NCBI RefSeq assembly: GCF_008124875.1
Contig: NZ_VNIA01000003.1
Location: 310,001 to 374,000, forward strand
Origin: Tenacibaculum adriaticum
Lineage (GTDB): Bacteria; Bacteroidota; Bacteroidia; Flavobacteriales; Flavobacteriaceae
Length of the DNA: 64,000 bases
Reading direction: 5' to 3'
Each line of letters begins with the position of its first letter. Positions within the stretch are counted from its first letter, which is position 1. Of the stretch, positions 9,901 through 19,204 are shown piece by piece. Position numbers and translations under genes: made by a program. The notes under the pieces were generated by a model. That model saw only the letters and a list, made by a program, of their open reading frames with translations. It had not been told where the DNA came from and did no database searches.

Positions 9901-10263
9901 ATGAAAAACAACGTAAAAAAATTAGCTATCTTATTTATGCTTTTAAGCATAGGAAGTTTTGCTACAACATTAGAGCAAGATTTAAATGAAAATTTAAATT
10001 ATAATGCAATTTTTAATCAACAACAGGATATAACTGCAACTTATAACGGTTATACGGAAAATGAAGGATATAAATTTATTTCGGAAGAAGGTAATGAAAT
10101 AGTATTTCAATCGGCATCTTCTTCAATTTTAGAAGCCTTTGATTTAAGATCTGATTTACTAGCAGGTAAAAAATTTATTGTGAGATATACATCTTCTGAA
10201 GATGAAAAAGGAATAGTTTTTACCATCATTGAATTGCTTGAAGTGGATGAACCAAAAACGTAA
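9901..10263 (+). CDS. Small secreted protein, unknown function
   Basis: 120 residues with a signal peptide (MKNNVKKLAILFMLLSIGSFA, cut near residue 21). The mature part is short and probably all-beta: TATYNGYTENEGYKFI, GNEIVFQSASS, KKFIVRYTSSEDEKG and FTIIELLEV look like strands. No cysteine or catalytic motif stands out and I recognise no family. It stands alone between terminators, so it is its own transcription unit in the periplasm or outside the cell. Confidence 0.7.
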   Translation: MKNNVKKLAILFMLLSIGSFATTLEQDLNENLNYNAIFNQQQDITATYNGYTENEGYKFISEEGNEIVFQSASSSILEAFDLRSDLLAGKKFIVRYTSSEDEKGIVFTIIELLEVDEPKT

Positions 10264-10272
10264 TTTAATCTA

Positions 10273-10312
10273 AAAAAGAACCCATAAAATATATTTTATG
10301 GGTTCTTTTTAA
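10273..10312 (+). terminator. Rho-independent terminator after the 9901 gene
   Basis: AAAAAGAACCCATAAAAT pairs with ATTTTATGGGTTCTTTTT over an AT loop; it is followed by TTAATT. Confidence 0.88.
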
Positions 10313-10394
10313 TTAAAAATATACGCAATTTTTAGATTTTATATAATTTGTAACATGAAATATAAAATTATCTATAAAGAAATAGTTAGATATT

Positions 10395-11639
10395 CTAATC
10401 GATTTTTCTTTTATTAAACCAGTTACCAACAAAGTTTAAGTTTAATGTAATTTTATGAAAATTCTCTTGAATAAGATGGTTGTCAATAGTACCTTCTTTT
10501 CCATAAGAATAAGACAAGTTTAAAGTTGTTTTATTATTTTTTGCTAAAGGTAATCCTAAGCCTAATGAAAGAAAATAACTATCTATTTGTTGGTTAGAGA
10601 TTTTTAAAAATCCACTATTATAATTAAAACCGGCCCTATATTTTACATTTTCCCAATAACTTAATTTTTTTTTTGATGATTTAAATTCTAGACCAAAAGC
10701 GTAAATAGATTGATTTACATAACGTTCATTGTTTTGTTGTTGATTAGTTTTATCCCAAAGTAATTTTCTATAATCTAAACTTGTTGTAAAGTTTTTATTT
10801 AGTTTAGAAGTAATTCCTAACCCGTAAGAAAAAGGAAGCTCGAAATCATCTAGGTCATTTTCAACTTCATTTTCAATACTTATTGAAGAACCTCCCGAAG
10901 AAGTTTTATAAGAAGTTCTTGTTTGTGTTCCGCTGAGCGATGTGGGTAATTCTAATGTTCCTCCAATTGTAGTTTCAGACCCTTTTATCGTAGGAAGTGT
11001 GTATTGAAAGCCTGTTTTAAACTTAACGCCACCATAATTATTTTGATCGCTAATAGAAACAAAAGAGCTTGTATATAAGTTACTTTCTTGATCTATTGAG
11101 CCAAAGAGAAAAGATAAATCTACACCAAGAGATAAGTTTTCAAGAACTTTAATTCCTGTTGATAAATAAAATTTACTCAACCCGCCAGTACCGGTTATTC
11201 TTGTAATATAGGTATCTGTAGATCCTTCAATTGGATTTTCTATATCTATAGTGTATCCTGTTTTTGTATAAGGTAAAAGACCAATTCCTACTCCCCAATC
11301 TTTTTTTATGGGAAAAGCAATAGCGATATGAGAAAAATTACCATTAGTGATATTTTCACTATTATTATTGGTTTTCAATGTTGAATATGTTCCGTTTAAT
11401 CCAAATTCATATAGAAAGGATTTTTGTTCAATATTTCCTAAATTGGCAGGATTAAAAATATTTATTTCAAATTTATTTTTTTGAGCAATTCCTGTGTTTC
11501 CTAAACCTGTTAAACCACTTGTAGCTGTCTTATTTTCTACACCAAGACCAAATAAAGAATAAGGTGTGTTTGTATTGTTTTGTGCAACTAAAATATTTGC
11601 TGTACTAATTAATAGTAAAAATAATTTTTGTTTTAGCAT
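10395..11639 (-). CDS. Outer-membrane beta-barrel protein
   Basis: 414 residues with a signal peptide ending at LVAQ (about residue 20). It then has YSLFGLGVENKTATSGLTGLGNTGIA, like the N-terminus of FadL- or PorP-type Bacteroidota barrels, and many alternating strands rich in Gly and aromatics to a C-terminal LNLNFVGNWFNKRKID. FadL-like proteins move hydrophobic compounds across the outer membrane; the cargo here is unknown. It starts 5 bases after the DUF4270 gene ends, so the two are an operon, a pairing I associate with flavobacteria. Confidence 0.8.
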   Translation of the reverse strand: MLKQKLFLLLISTANILVAQNNTNTPYSLFGLGVENKTATSGLTGLGNTGIAQKNKFEINIFNPANLGNIEQKSFLYEFGLNGTYSTLKTNNNSENITNGNFSHIAIAFPIKKDWGVGIGLLPYTKTGYTIDIENPIEGSTDTYITRITGTGGLSKFYLSTGIKVLENLSLGVDLSFLFGSIDQESNLYTSSFVSISDQNNYGGVKFKTGFQYTLPTIKGSETTIGGTLELPTSLSGTQTRTSYKTSSGGSSISIENEVENDLDDFELPFSYGLGITSKLNKNFTTSLDYRKLLWDKTNQQQNNERYVNQSIYAFGLEFKSSKKKLSYWENVKYRAGFNYNSGFLKISNQQIDSYFLSLGLGLPLAKNNKTTLNLSYSYGKEGTIDNHLIQENFHKITLNLNFVGNWFNKRKID

Positions 11640-11644
11640 TTTAA

Positions 11645-12982
11645 TTAATAGTTTAAATATTTTACGGTTAATTTCACTTCGTTATTTGCATTTTTATCAT
11701 TCTCAATAACCAAATCGTTAACTGTCTTATTATAATCACCAAACTGAATCATAAGGGCATAGTTTAAATCGTAATCTGAGTATAAAATTTCTTCTACATA
11801 TCCACTTAAATCAATACTGTAATAGGTATTTTCATCAAATTCATCACTATTTTTGTTTAAAATGGCTGAACTAACATTACCATCTATATCTGTAAGTTCT
11901 TTTATAATTCTATTTTTATGATCTACGATATACACTAATAATGATTCTTCTAGCGGTTTGCTTTCATCGTAGCTGCCTTTTAAAGGAGTAAACGTTAATT
12001 CCGCACTTAAAACTGAACCAGTATCTGAAATATTTGAAAGTTTTTTTATTGAAGGAATTTCTATCCTAGATGAAATTCCTATTCCTGCTTGAGTAAAAAT
12101 TAAATTGTTAGTATCTTCACTCAATTTAATTTCTTCTCCATTTTCAAACTCATCCACTATTGTAGTTGATAAATCTGTATCTATTGCGTTAAATTGTTTA
12201 GCGATACTAGAAATAACAAAATCCACATAATAACTATTATCTTCATCATCATCATCATGTATCGTATAATACAATCTCATACTAGAATTATTATCAGCAC
12301 CTTTTGTTGAAGAAATATTAAAACCTAAAATGTGACTGTTTAATGTGGTATCTGGTATGATAGTTATACCTTTAAAATATTGAAGAAAATCATCAGAATT
12401 ATTAATATCATTATCCATAATTTTGTTAAAAATATCTTCTCCTAATTCATTATTCATTGGTATGTATAAAGAATCTGTGGTTCTGTTGGGTCTTGGCGTA
12501 AAAGTAAGTTCTCCTAAAGATGCTGAATCGTAATCTAAGGTAGAAGTATTGTAAAAATCATCACCTTCTTCTGGTTTTACGGTTTCTATAATTCGATGTA
12601 ATTTATAGGTTTGTATTTTTGTAGTATCACCATAATAATAAGTGTCATAATTTAAAATCATTCCAATAGAATCATAAACAGCATCAGAATCAATCGAAAA
12701 AGTAGAGGTTGTTAATTGAAGAAAAGATTTAGCTGTTAAATGCCCCAAATTTTCATCTGATAGACTTCCTAATAAAATACGGCTTGTACTAGATGTTACT
12801 AAAGAATCTAATTTAAAAGTGCCTGTTTTTATAGAAAATGTATCAATTACTCTTACTTGAATATCATTCTCTATAAAATCACTTCCAACAGAATAACTTT
12901 TAATTTCATCTGAAGAACAGGACATGCAACAAAAGGCACATAGAATGCCAAAAAATAGTAATCTCATTTTATTTTTTTTCAA
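11645..12982 (-). CDS. DUF4270 family lipoprotein
   Basis: 445 residues. The lipoprotein signal ends in a cysteine-rich lipobox (LCAFCCMSCSSDE), so it is anchored in the outer membrane. The body has the DUF4270 pattern: SYSVGSDFIENDIQVRVIDTFSIKTGT near the N-terminus, SRILLGSLSDENLG, and late YSIDLSGYVEEIL and ALMIQFGDYNKTVNDLVI segments. Function is unknown. A run of Asp codons (about 12246-12258, HDDDDED) is a small tandem GAT repeat. It is the first gene of a pair with the downstream outer-membrane barrel; its promoter must lie in 12983-13253. Confidence 0.88.
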   Translation of the reverse strand: MKKNKMRLLFFGILCAFCCMSCSSDEIKSYSVGSDFIENDIQVRVIDTFSIKTGTFKLDSLVTSSTSRILLGSLSDENLGHLTAKSFLQLTTSTFSIDSDAVYDSIGMILNYDTYYYGDTTKIQTYKLHRIIETVKPEEGDDFYNTSTLDYDSASLGELTFTPRPNRTTDSLYIPMNNELGEDIFNKIMDNDINNSDDFLQYFKGITIIPDTTLNSHILGFNISSTKGADNNSSMRLYYTIHDDDDEDNSYYVDFVISSIAKQFNAIDTDLSTTIVDEFENGEEIKLSEDTNNLIFTQAGIGISSRIEIPSIKKLSNISDTGSVLSAELTFTPLKGSYDESKPLEESLLVYIVDHKNRIIKELTDIDGNVSSAILNKNSDEFDENTYYSIDLSGYVEEILYSDYDLNYALMIQFGDYNKTVNDLVIENDKNANNEVKLTVKYLNY

Positions 12983-13171
12983 AAATATCTAAGAGAGCAC
13001 TTGCTTTCAATCGTAAAATATATAAACAACCTTATTTTATAGATAACCTTGTAAAAAAAATGTTAAATACTATAAAAGAAGCTTAATAAGCATTTGTCGA
13101 CATTTTTAACTTGTAAATCTATATAAATAGATAGTTTGTCTATTTTGAGTTATTTTCTATTTGGGTGAAAA

Positions 13172-13179
13172 TATATTTG
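13172..13179 (+). promoter_or_regulatory. Candidate -7 element for the Kelch-like lipoprotein gene
   Basis: TATATTTG matches TAnnTTTG, 75 bases before the ATG at 13254. An inverted repeat with 7-base arms (AAATAGA/TCTATTT, 13125-13145) lies just upstream and could be a regulator site. Confidence 0.4.
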
Positions 13180-13253
13180 ACAAGCTTTAAAATAATTATG
13201 AGGTTAAATGCTTCATATGTAATTAGTTGTAATTAAATAAAACAAATAGAAAA

Positions 13254-14249
13254 ATGAATTTAATAAAAAAAAGCAGTATTCAATTAATAATAATAATATT
13301 ATTTATATCAATAACAGCATGTAATGGTGATGATGATGATGATGAATTTGGAAATTGGGTAGAAAGTTCAATTTTTGATGGTGATTCAAGGGCAAATGCC
13401 GTAAGTTTTACCATAGGAACCAATGGTTATCTTGTAACAGGTTATGATGGAGATGATTATTTGTCAGATACATGGGAGTATAATTCAGAAGATGATTATT
13501 GGACCAAAAAAGCCGATTTTCCAGGAATAGCAAGAAGTGGAGCGGTAGGGTTTTCAATAGATGGAAAAGGTTATTTAGGAACTGGATATGATGGTGAAGA
13601 TGAGTTAAATGACTTTTGGGAGTATAATCCTGATACTGATAGCTGGACACAAAAAGCTGATTTTGGAGGAACAGCAAGATATGGAGCAATAGGGTTTTCG
13701 TTAAATAATGATGGATATATTGGTACCGGTTATGATGGTAGCGAGCAAAAAGATTTCTGGAAATATAATACGACTACAGATACTTGGGAACAAGTTGTTG
13801 GTTTTGGCGGTCAAAAACGTAAAGACGCTTCTGTTTTTACTATAGATAATATAGCTTATATAGGTTTAGGAATTCATAACGGTTCTTATGAGGAAGATTT
13901 TTATTCTTTTGATGGGAGTATATGGACAAGGTTGTCTGACTTAGACGACGACGATGATGATGATGACGATTATGAAATTTTATTAAGCAGTGGAGTAGGG
14001 TTTTCCATCAATGGTAAAGGATATATAACAACAGGAGTATCAGGTTCGATAACCACAGAAAGTTGGGAGTATACCCCATCAACCGATACATGGGAAGAAC
14101 TACCAGCTTTTGAAGGCTCAGCAAGACAAAATGCATCAGCATTCACATTTGCTACTAGTGCATACGTTTTAATGGGTAGAAGTGGTAGTTATTATTTTGA
14201 TGATGTATGGGAATTTAGACCAGATGAATTAGAAAACGAAGATGATTAA
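13254..14249 (+). CDS. Kelch-like repeat lipoprotein
   Basis: 331 residues. The signal has lipobox ISITAC (Cys23), then an acidic linker GDDDDDE. The rest is six or so repeats of about 46 residues with the pattern AVGFSIDGKGYLGTGYDG...DFWEYNPDTDSWTQKADF..AR, i.e. Kelch-type blades forming a beta-propeller on the cell surface. An Asp-only run (nine residues, about 13944-13972) interrupts one blade and is encoded by GAC/GAT tandem codons. Kelch propellers usually bind proteins or sugars; a ligand cannot be inferred. It is a single-gene unit ending at a terminator. Confidence 0.85.
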   Translation: MNLIKKSSIQLIIIILFISITACNGDDDDDEFGNWVESSIFDGDSRANAVSFTIGTNGYLVTGYDGDDYLSDTWEYNSEDDYWTKKADFPGIARSGAVGFSIDGKGYLGTGYDGEDELNDFWEYNPDTDSWTQKADFGGTARYGAIGFSLNNDGYIGTGYDGSEQKDFWKYNTTTDTWEQVVGFGGQKRKDASVFTIDNIAYIGLGIHNGSYEEDFYSFDGSIWTRLSDLDDDDDDDDDYEILLSSGVGFSINGKGYITTGVSGSITTESWEYTPSTDTWEELPAFEGSARQNASAFTFATSAYVLMGRSGSYYFDDVWEFRPDELENEDD

Positions 14250-14283
14250 TTTTTAAATATTAAGTATTATTTGTTATTTATAT

Positions 14284-14338
14284 AAAAACAAGGTTAAGTT
14301 ATTTAGGTGTCCTGAAGAATTTAAACCTTGTTTTTTTA
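14284..14338 (+). terminator. Terminator after Kelch-like gene
   Basis: AAAACAAGGTT pairs with AACCTTGTTTT across a long loop of about 30 bases and is followed by T residues. Confidence 0.7.
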
Positions 14339-14359
14339 TGATAAAAACAACATTTTGTT

Positions 14360-14379
14360 AAGGTTCATTTAAGAACCTT
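14360..14379. promoter_or_regulatory. Inverted repeat upstream of the LytS/LytTR pair
   Basis: AAGGTTC-ATTTAA-GAACCTT: perfect 7-base arms, 25 bases before the kinase start. It precedes a -7-like TAATTTAG (14386-14393). It may be a site for the LytTR regulator encoded here, but LytTR proteins usually prefer direct repeats. Confidence 0.35.
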
Positions 14380-14403
14380 CTCTTGTAATTTAGCCTTTAA
14401 ATA

Positions 14404-15489
14404 ATGAATAGATTGATTACTTTTTTTAAAAATACACCTGCTTTAATTATTCATATACTAATATGGGTAGTTTTTTCAGGAATTACTGCCACACATTTTT
14501 TTTTTAGGTTAGGTTTCGTACCTAATGATTTTTACATGAGAACCTCTATTTATATAGGAATTTTTTACATAAATTATTCTTTTTTTGTGCCAAAATTACT
14601 TCTTAATAAGAAGATTGTATCATACATTATTTTATCAATTGGTTTTATTTTAGTGTTTATTTATTTTATTGAACCATTAATTCCTCATCCCAAAGAATCT
14701 CCCTTTTTTCATAAAATACCAGATTTCAGAAAAATACCAAATACAATAGATATAGATTTAAAAAAAAGAAAACCAGGAATGGATTTTAAACTTTTTTTTC
14801 CTGCATTTCCATTATTATTATTGTTTTTTGCGTTAAGCACCAGTATTCGATTAGTCTCTGAGTGGTATAAAATGGAAAAACAAAAAGTTTTAGTTGAGTC
14901 ACAAAAAATCACATCCGAATTGTCTTTTTTAAAAGCGCAACTTAATCCTCATTTTTTATTCAATTCATTAAATAGTATCTACTCCTTAGCAAATAAAAAA
15001 TCAGACGATACTACTGTTGCAATTGTTACTCTTTCAGAATTAATGCGGTATATGATATATGAGGCCAATAAAAATACGGTTTCATTGCAAAGAGAAATTA
15101 CACATATTAAAAACTATATTTCTCTACAGCTACTTAGGTTAAAAGACTCTAGTGGAGTAAGAGTTAACATTCATGGAGATTTAAATTATAAAATAGAACC
15201 TCTTTTATTAATATCATTTATAGAAAATGCATTTAAATACGGAACTGATTTTACAGGAAAAACCAATATAAGAATTAAGATAACTGTTGAAAACGAAAAA
15301 TTAAATTTATATGTTTTTAATACTGTTTCCTACCAAAAGAAGGATGATGAAAACTCAGGAATTGGTTTAGAAAATATTAAAAACAGATTGAAATTATTAT
15401 ATCCAGACTCACATACATTAGAGATTCAGAGAGATAAAAAATCGTATGAAGTAAATTTAATTATAAAATTAAAAAAAGACCATGTATGA
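14404..15489 (+). CDS. LytS/YehU-type sensor histidine kinase
   Basis: 361 residues. Four hydrophobic segments in the first 165 residues form the membrane sensor. Then a helix leads to the His_kinase motif KAQLNPHFLFNSLNSIYSL with phospho-acceptor His183. An ATPase region follows with LLLISFIENAFKYG (N-box) and GIGLENIKNRLKLLY (G-box). It phosphorylates the LytTR regulator whose start codon overlaps its stop (ATGA). No other input domain is present, so the signal is probably membrane-related. Confidence 0.92.
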   Translation: MNRLITFFKNTPALIIHILIWVVFSGITATHFFFRLGFVPNDFYMRTSIYIGIFYINYSFFVPKLLLNKKIVSYIILSIGFILVFIYFIEPLIPHPKESPFFHKIPDFRKIPNTIDIDLKKRKPGMDFKLFFPAFPLLLLFFALSTSIRLVSEWYKMEKQKVLVESQKITSELSFLKAQLNPHFLFNSLNSIYSLANKKSDDTTVAIVTLSELMRYMIYEANKNTVSLQREITHIKNYISLQLLRLKDSSGVRVNIHGDLNYKIEPLLLISFIENAFKYGTDFTGKTNIRIKITVENEKLNLYVFNTVSYQKKDDENSGIGLENIKNRLKLLYPDSHTLEIQRDKKSYEVNLIIKLKKDHV

Positions 15490-16193
15490 AGTGTATAATT
15501 ATAGATGATGAGCCACTAGCAATTGAGTTATTAGAAGATTTTATATCTAAAATATCATTTTTAGACTTAGTAGCTTCTTGCTCTAGCGGATTTGATGCTA
15601 CAACAGTACTTCAAAATCACAAAATTGATTTAATATTTACAGATATTGAAATGCCTGACTTTTCTGGAATTGATTTTATAAAATCTTTAGATTACAAGCC
15701 AATGTTTATTTTTACCACGGCCTATTCTCATTATGCAGTTGAAGGGTTTAATTTAAATGCGATAGATTATTTAGTAAAACCTATACCTTTTCACCGGTTT
15801 TTAAAAGCAACAACAAGAGCTCAAAATTTATTAAGCTTAAAACAAGAAGAACAACTTCCTGTTGTTAAAGAAGGAGTAACTCCTCAGTTTATTTTTGTTA
15901 AATCTGATTATGAAAACTTAAAAATAAATTTATCTGACATAAAATATATTGAAGGATTAAAAGATTACATCAAAATTTATACAGACAAAGACAAACCTAT
16001 TTTAACCCTAAGTAGTTTGAAAAGTTTTGAAGAAAAATTAGGAAAATCAAACTTTATTAGAGTTCATAAATCGTATATAATTTCACTTAAATATATTCAT
16101 TCGGTACAGCGTAATCGAATTATTATTGATAAAAAATGGATACCAATAGGATTGAATTATAAAGATGAGTTTATTAAGAAAATTGAAAGCTAG
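15486..16193 (+). CDS. LytTR family response regulator
   Basis: 235 residues. The receiver domain has acidic pocket Asp7/Asp8, phospho-acceptor Asp53 (FTDIEMP) and Lys in YLVKPI. A LytTR DNA-binding domain follows at about residues 138-233 (FIFVKSDYENLKINLSDIKYIEG, FIRVHKSYIISLKYI). It overlaps the kinase stop by four bases, so the two are translated together. Targets are unknown; the inverted repeat at 14360 may be one. The gene ends 7 bases before the convergent PepSY gene, with no terminator between. Confidence 0.94.
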   Translation: MKCIIIDDEPLAIELLEDFISKISFLDLVASCSSGFDATTVLQNHKIDLIFTDIEMPDFSGIDFIKSLDYKPMFIFTTAYSHYAVEGFNLNAIDYLVKPIPFHRFLKATTRAQNLLSLKQEEQLPVVKEGVTPQFIFVKSDYENLKINLSDIKYIEGLKDYIKIYTDKDKPILTLSSLKSFEEKLGKSNFIRVHKSYIISLKYIHSVQRNRIIIDKKWIPIGLNYKDEFIKKIES

Positions 16194-16200
16194 TAGAGTT

Positions 16201-17754
16201 TTAAACCTTATTATTATACTTTTTGGTTAACTTAAAATAAACATACAAAGTGGCTGAGGCTAAAAAAAGCCAAAATAGATCAACAAATAAAATTTGATGT
16301 TGTTGATTAGCAAATGTTTTCCAAATCCAATTTCCTGTAGTTAATCCGTTTGTGATAGGAACTAATAAGCCAAAAATGCTACCTAATAGCAAGTTGTATT
16401 TGTTCGTAAAATTATGGTCCTTTTTTAAGATAAAAAAAACAGTTAATAACAACCAACCAATAAAATAAAAACTATAAATAAATGACTGGCTCACAGGTTG
16501 AAAAACTTTTACAGCGATAAAAGATAAAGCCGTAATAGGATACATACTTAAGCAAATTGCTAAATAAATTCTTACCACCCGCTCATTAAAACGTCTTTTC
16601 CTTTCAGGAATATTCTTTTTATCTCTGGCTACCAACCAAATCATAACTCCAGAAATAATAACAAAGCAAGAAATAATACCTAATAAAAAACTAAATAATT
16701 TTAAAACATACCCACCATAATCTCCATAGTGAATTCGATATAAAATATTCTTTACACTCTCTAAATAAGAGATTTTTAGAGTTGGGTCTTTTTTAGAAAC
16801 AAGTTCGCCATTACTCACTTTGTAAATAGCTTCTCCTGTTCCGTTAAATTTTGTTTTATAATTTAGATGACCGTTCACTAATACATGCATATTAGCATCT
16901 CCGTAGTTAAAAATATGTATTTCTATAACCTCAAAATCATTCCATAGGTCTTTGGTTTTATCCACAAACGAATTAACACTAAAATTAGAGGGGATTTTTT
17001 CGTTTGCAAAATCATAATGCGGATGCGTATAACCCAAATCTTCATAAAATTTTGTTTGATTTCCATCATAAAGGAATGAAACCGTTGGTGCAATTAAGAT
17101 AATTTTTATCATAAAGAATGCCCCCGTAACAGCATATACAAATTGAAATGGAAGCTCAATCATACCTAATGAAGTATGTGCATCTGTCCATAACGTTTTG
17201 AGCTTAGCCATTGGTCGAAATAGATAAAAATTTGAGACTATTTTTTTCCAATGAACCAAAACTCCAGTAACAATAGCAAATAAGAAAAATAAAGCAATAA
17301 AACCAGATAAATAATATCCGATAGGATAGGGGACTTGTGCTAAAAAATGTAAACGATATAAAAATTCGCCTAATGTATATGAATTAATATATGTATGAGT
17401 TGTTAATTCTTTTGTATCTAAAGATAGGTAAGAGGAAGTATTAGATTCTTTAGGGGTCAAAGAATCTTTTGAAGCGGATAAATAAACACCAACTCGTTGT
17501 TCTATATTATATTTTTTAAGTTCTACATCTCTTCCATATAAATTATATTGCTTTCCAAGAGTATCTAAAGCACTGTCAAAGTCGAGTATCATATCGTCCG
17601 TAGTTTGTACGGTATGATTTCGCTCCCAATTCACAATTTCATCTCTAAAAAATGAAAAAGATCCGGCAAAAAAGATAATATATAATACAACACTAATAAC
17701 AATTCCGCTAACAGTGTGCGTATGAAAAAGAATATTATAAGTTCTGTTTTTCAT
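16201..17754 (-). CDS. PepSY-associated membrane protein (ferric-siderophore reductase-like)
   Basis: 517 residues with an N-terminal membrane helix preceded by YNILFHTHTVSGI (conserved His pair), a large periplasmic loop, then several helices including GYYLSGFIALFFLFAIVTGVLVHWKK, GAFFMIKI and a C-terminal group. This is the PepSY_TM pattern of inner-membrane proteins that reduce ferric siderophores using haem held by the helix histidines. It is the last gene of an iron-uptake operon led by a TonB receptor and starts two bases after the DUF3649-like gene. Substrate identity is inference from the operon. Confidence 0.85.
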   Translation of the reverse strand: MKNRTYNILFHTHTVSGIVISVVLYIIFFAGSFSFFRDEIVNWERNHTVQTTDDMILDFDSALDTLGKQYNLYGRDVELKKYNIEQRVGVYLSASKDSLTPKESNTSSYLSLDTKELTTHTYINSYTLGEFLYRLHFLAQVPYPIGYYLSGFIALFFLFAIVTGVLVHWKKIVSNFYLFRPMAKLKTLWTDAHTSLGMIELPFQFVYAVTGAFFMIKIILIAPTVSFLYDGNQTKFYEDLGYTHPHYDFANEKIPSNFSVNSFVDKTKDLWNDFEVIEIHIFNYGDANMHVLVNGHLNYKTKFNGTGEAIYKVSNGELVSKKDPTLKISYLESVKNILYRIHYGDYGGYVLKLFSFLLGIISCFVIISGVMIWLVARDKKNIPERKRRFNERVVRIYLAICLSMYPITALSFIAVKVFQPVSQSFIYSFYFIGWLLLTVFFILKKDHNFTNKYNLLLGSIFGLLVPITNGLTTGNWIWKTFANQQHQILFVDLFWLFLASATLYVYFKLTKKYNNKV

Positions 17755-17756
17755 AG

Positions 17757-18056
17757 TTATAAGTTGATAGGATTATATAGTTTACCTAAATAAGTAATAA
17801 TGGAAAATAAAATTGTTAATAAGAGGTACACCATCCAGATTTTCCAACCATTTTTTGAGAGAAAAGCGATAATCATTAATGCGATCCAAAGCATAAAACC
17901 AGTAAAAGAAGAAGTGATAATTACATTTACACGATCTATCCATATAGATAGCGCCAAGTGAAATGAAATAGTTACGAGATACGCTCCTAAAAAGCCAGCA
18001 GAAATTTTAGAAAAACGTTGCCAGTTAGATGATAAATATTTTTTGTTTGCAGGCAT
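17757..18056 (-). CDS. DUF3649-like small membrane protein
   Basis: 99 residues from ATG 18056 (MPANKKYLSS), which lies two bases after the stop of the upstream gene; an ATG at 18083 would overlap that gene by 25 bases. Three hydrophobic segments follow SSNWQRFSKISAGFLGAYLV, and the layout resembles DUF3649 (conserved Arg and GxY before helix 1). In proteobacteria DUF3649, DUF3325 and PepSY proteins occur together in siderophore operons, which is the arrangement here. Role is unknown but probably linked to ferric reductase assembly. Confidence 0.7.
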   Translation of the reverse strand: MPANKKYLSSNWQRFSKISAGFLGAYLVTISFHLALSIWIDRVNVIITSSFTGFMLWIALMIIAFLSKNGWKIWMVYLLLTILFSIITYLGKLYNPINL

Positions 18057-18058
18057 AA

Positions 18059-18391
18059 TTAAAATAGTAAAAACTCGATACAAATTGATAATACAAAGAA
18101 TAAAGCTAGATTTTTATAGGTAATGTATTTTAATGGAGCGAGTAAAATAATTATGCTTCCAATGGTCATTAAAGCAATAAAAAAAATGAGTGTTCCAGAT
18201 GCTACTCCTAAAATTTGTATCATTAAATAAAGAGTAATTAACAAGAAAACTAAGCCTATTAATTTTGCTGTTTTTGTGTTTTGTTGAATTATATTCTCAA
18301 TTCTAAAATGGGGATCAATAGTAACCTTTTTTGAAGTGCTATACAACACATAAAAGCCTAAAAATAATACAAGTAAAATTGTTGAAATCAT
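18059..18391 (-). CDS. DUF3325-like small membrane protein
   Basis: 110 residues with four predicted membrane helices (STILLVLFLGFYVLY, LIGLVFLLITLYLMIQI, GTLIFFIALMTIGSIIILL, LALFFVLSICIEFLLF). The central segment GLVFLLITLYLMIQILGVASGTLIFF resembles DUF3325, whose members sit beside DUF3649 and PepSY genes in iron-uptake operons. Sequence similarity alone is weak; the operon position raises confidence. A hairpin (18409-18439) separates it from the DUF4198 gene. Confidence 0.65.
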   Translation of the reverse strand: MISTILLVLFLGFYVLYSTSKKVTIDPHFRIENIIQQNTKTAKLIGLVFLLITLYLMIQILGVASGTLIFFIALMTIGSIIILLAPLKYITYKNLALFFVLSICIEFLLF

Positions 18392-18408
18392 GCTCTTTTT
18401 TTAACTGG

Positions 18409-18439
18409 AACAACTCTGAAGTTTTATTTCAGAGTTGTT
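18409..18439 (-). terminator. Intercistronic hairpin between DUF4198 and DUF3325-like genes
   Basis: Perfect 12-base arms AACAACTCTGAA / TTCAGAGTTGTT. In the direction of the operon the stem is not followed by T residues, so it more likely stabilises mRNA ends or pauses polymerase than fully terminates. Confidence 0.5.
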
Positions 18440-18469
18440 TTTGAAAAATTCAAATTACTAATGAATTGG

Positions 18470-19189
18470 TTATTGATTAATGCTATAGGTTACACAATGC
18501 CAAATAAACTGATAATCTTCACCTTTATATTTTCCAGGAACTTCTTCTTTGATGGTTGTTTCAATAATATATTTTGTTTTCCAAGGGAGTTTAAAAGATA
18601 CAAATCCGTTATCATCTGTATGCAATGTTTTAGACCAAAGATCTGAGATAAATACTTTAACTTCGTTTTTGGCTAAAGGTTTGTTTTTATATAAAACCTG
18701 AAGCTTAACTTCTTTAGGAGAATCAGAAACGTGCTTTACTGTAATTCCTTCATTGTTAGAAGCAACAGTATCTTGGTTTTTACCTCCAACCTGAATTTTT
18801 GTTACAGAATGATAATGAGTTTTAAAAATCCCGAAATCGTATTGGGTATAATCAACAACATCGATTTTATTGTTATTTAGAAGAACAGTGTACGTTCCTT
18901 TTTTGGTAGGCGTAAATTTTGTTGAATAATATTCTTCAAAAGCTGTTGTTTTTAACTCTGTTTTAGTGCCAGAAGGATCTACAACCCAAAGTGTGAAATC
19001 TTTCACTTTTGGAAAAGCCTCTCCATCCACTTTCTCAATAACATCATAATTATATTCACCAAAATAAACTCTAATTTCTTGCTCTCTATTTATTTTTCCT
19101 GTAGGACTGGTTTCAATCCATAAAAAATGAGCAAAAGTTTGCATGGTAGCAAACAGCGCTAATAAAATTGTTAAAATTGATTTCTTCAT
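18470..19189 (-). CDS. DUF4198 domain-containing periplasmic protein
   Basis: 239 residues with a signal peptide (MKKSILTILLALFATMQTFA). The mature protein starts HFLWIETSPTGKINREQEIRVYFGEYNYD and continues as beta strands with KTELKTTAFEEYYSTKFTPTKKGTYTVLLNN, the pattern of DUF4198, a family found with metal or siderophore transporters. It probably binds a metal complex or helps the TonB receptor next to it. It lies 58 bases downstream of the receptor gene, after a hairpin, in the iron-uptake operon. Confidence 0.82.
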   Translation of the reverse strand: MKKSILTILLALFATMQTFAHFLWIETSPTGKINREQEIRVYFGEYNYDVIEKVDGEAFPKVKDFTLWVVDPSGTKTELKTTAFEEYYSTKFTPTKKGTYTVLLNNNKIDVVDYTQYDFGIFKTHYHSVTKIQVGGKNQDTVASNNEGITVKHVSDSPKEVKLQVLYKNKPLAKNEVKVFISDLWSKTLHTDDNGFVSFKLPWKTKYIIETTIKEEVPGKYKGEDYQFIWHCVTYSINQ

Positions 19190-19204
19190 GATTCTTTATT
19201 TTAA

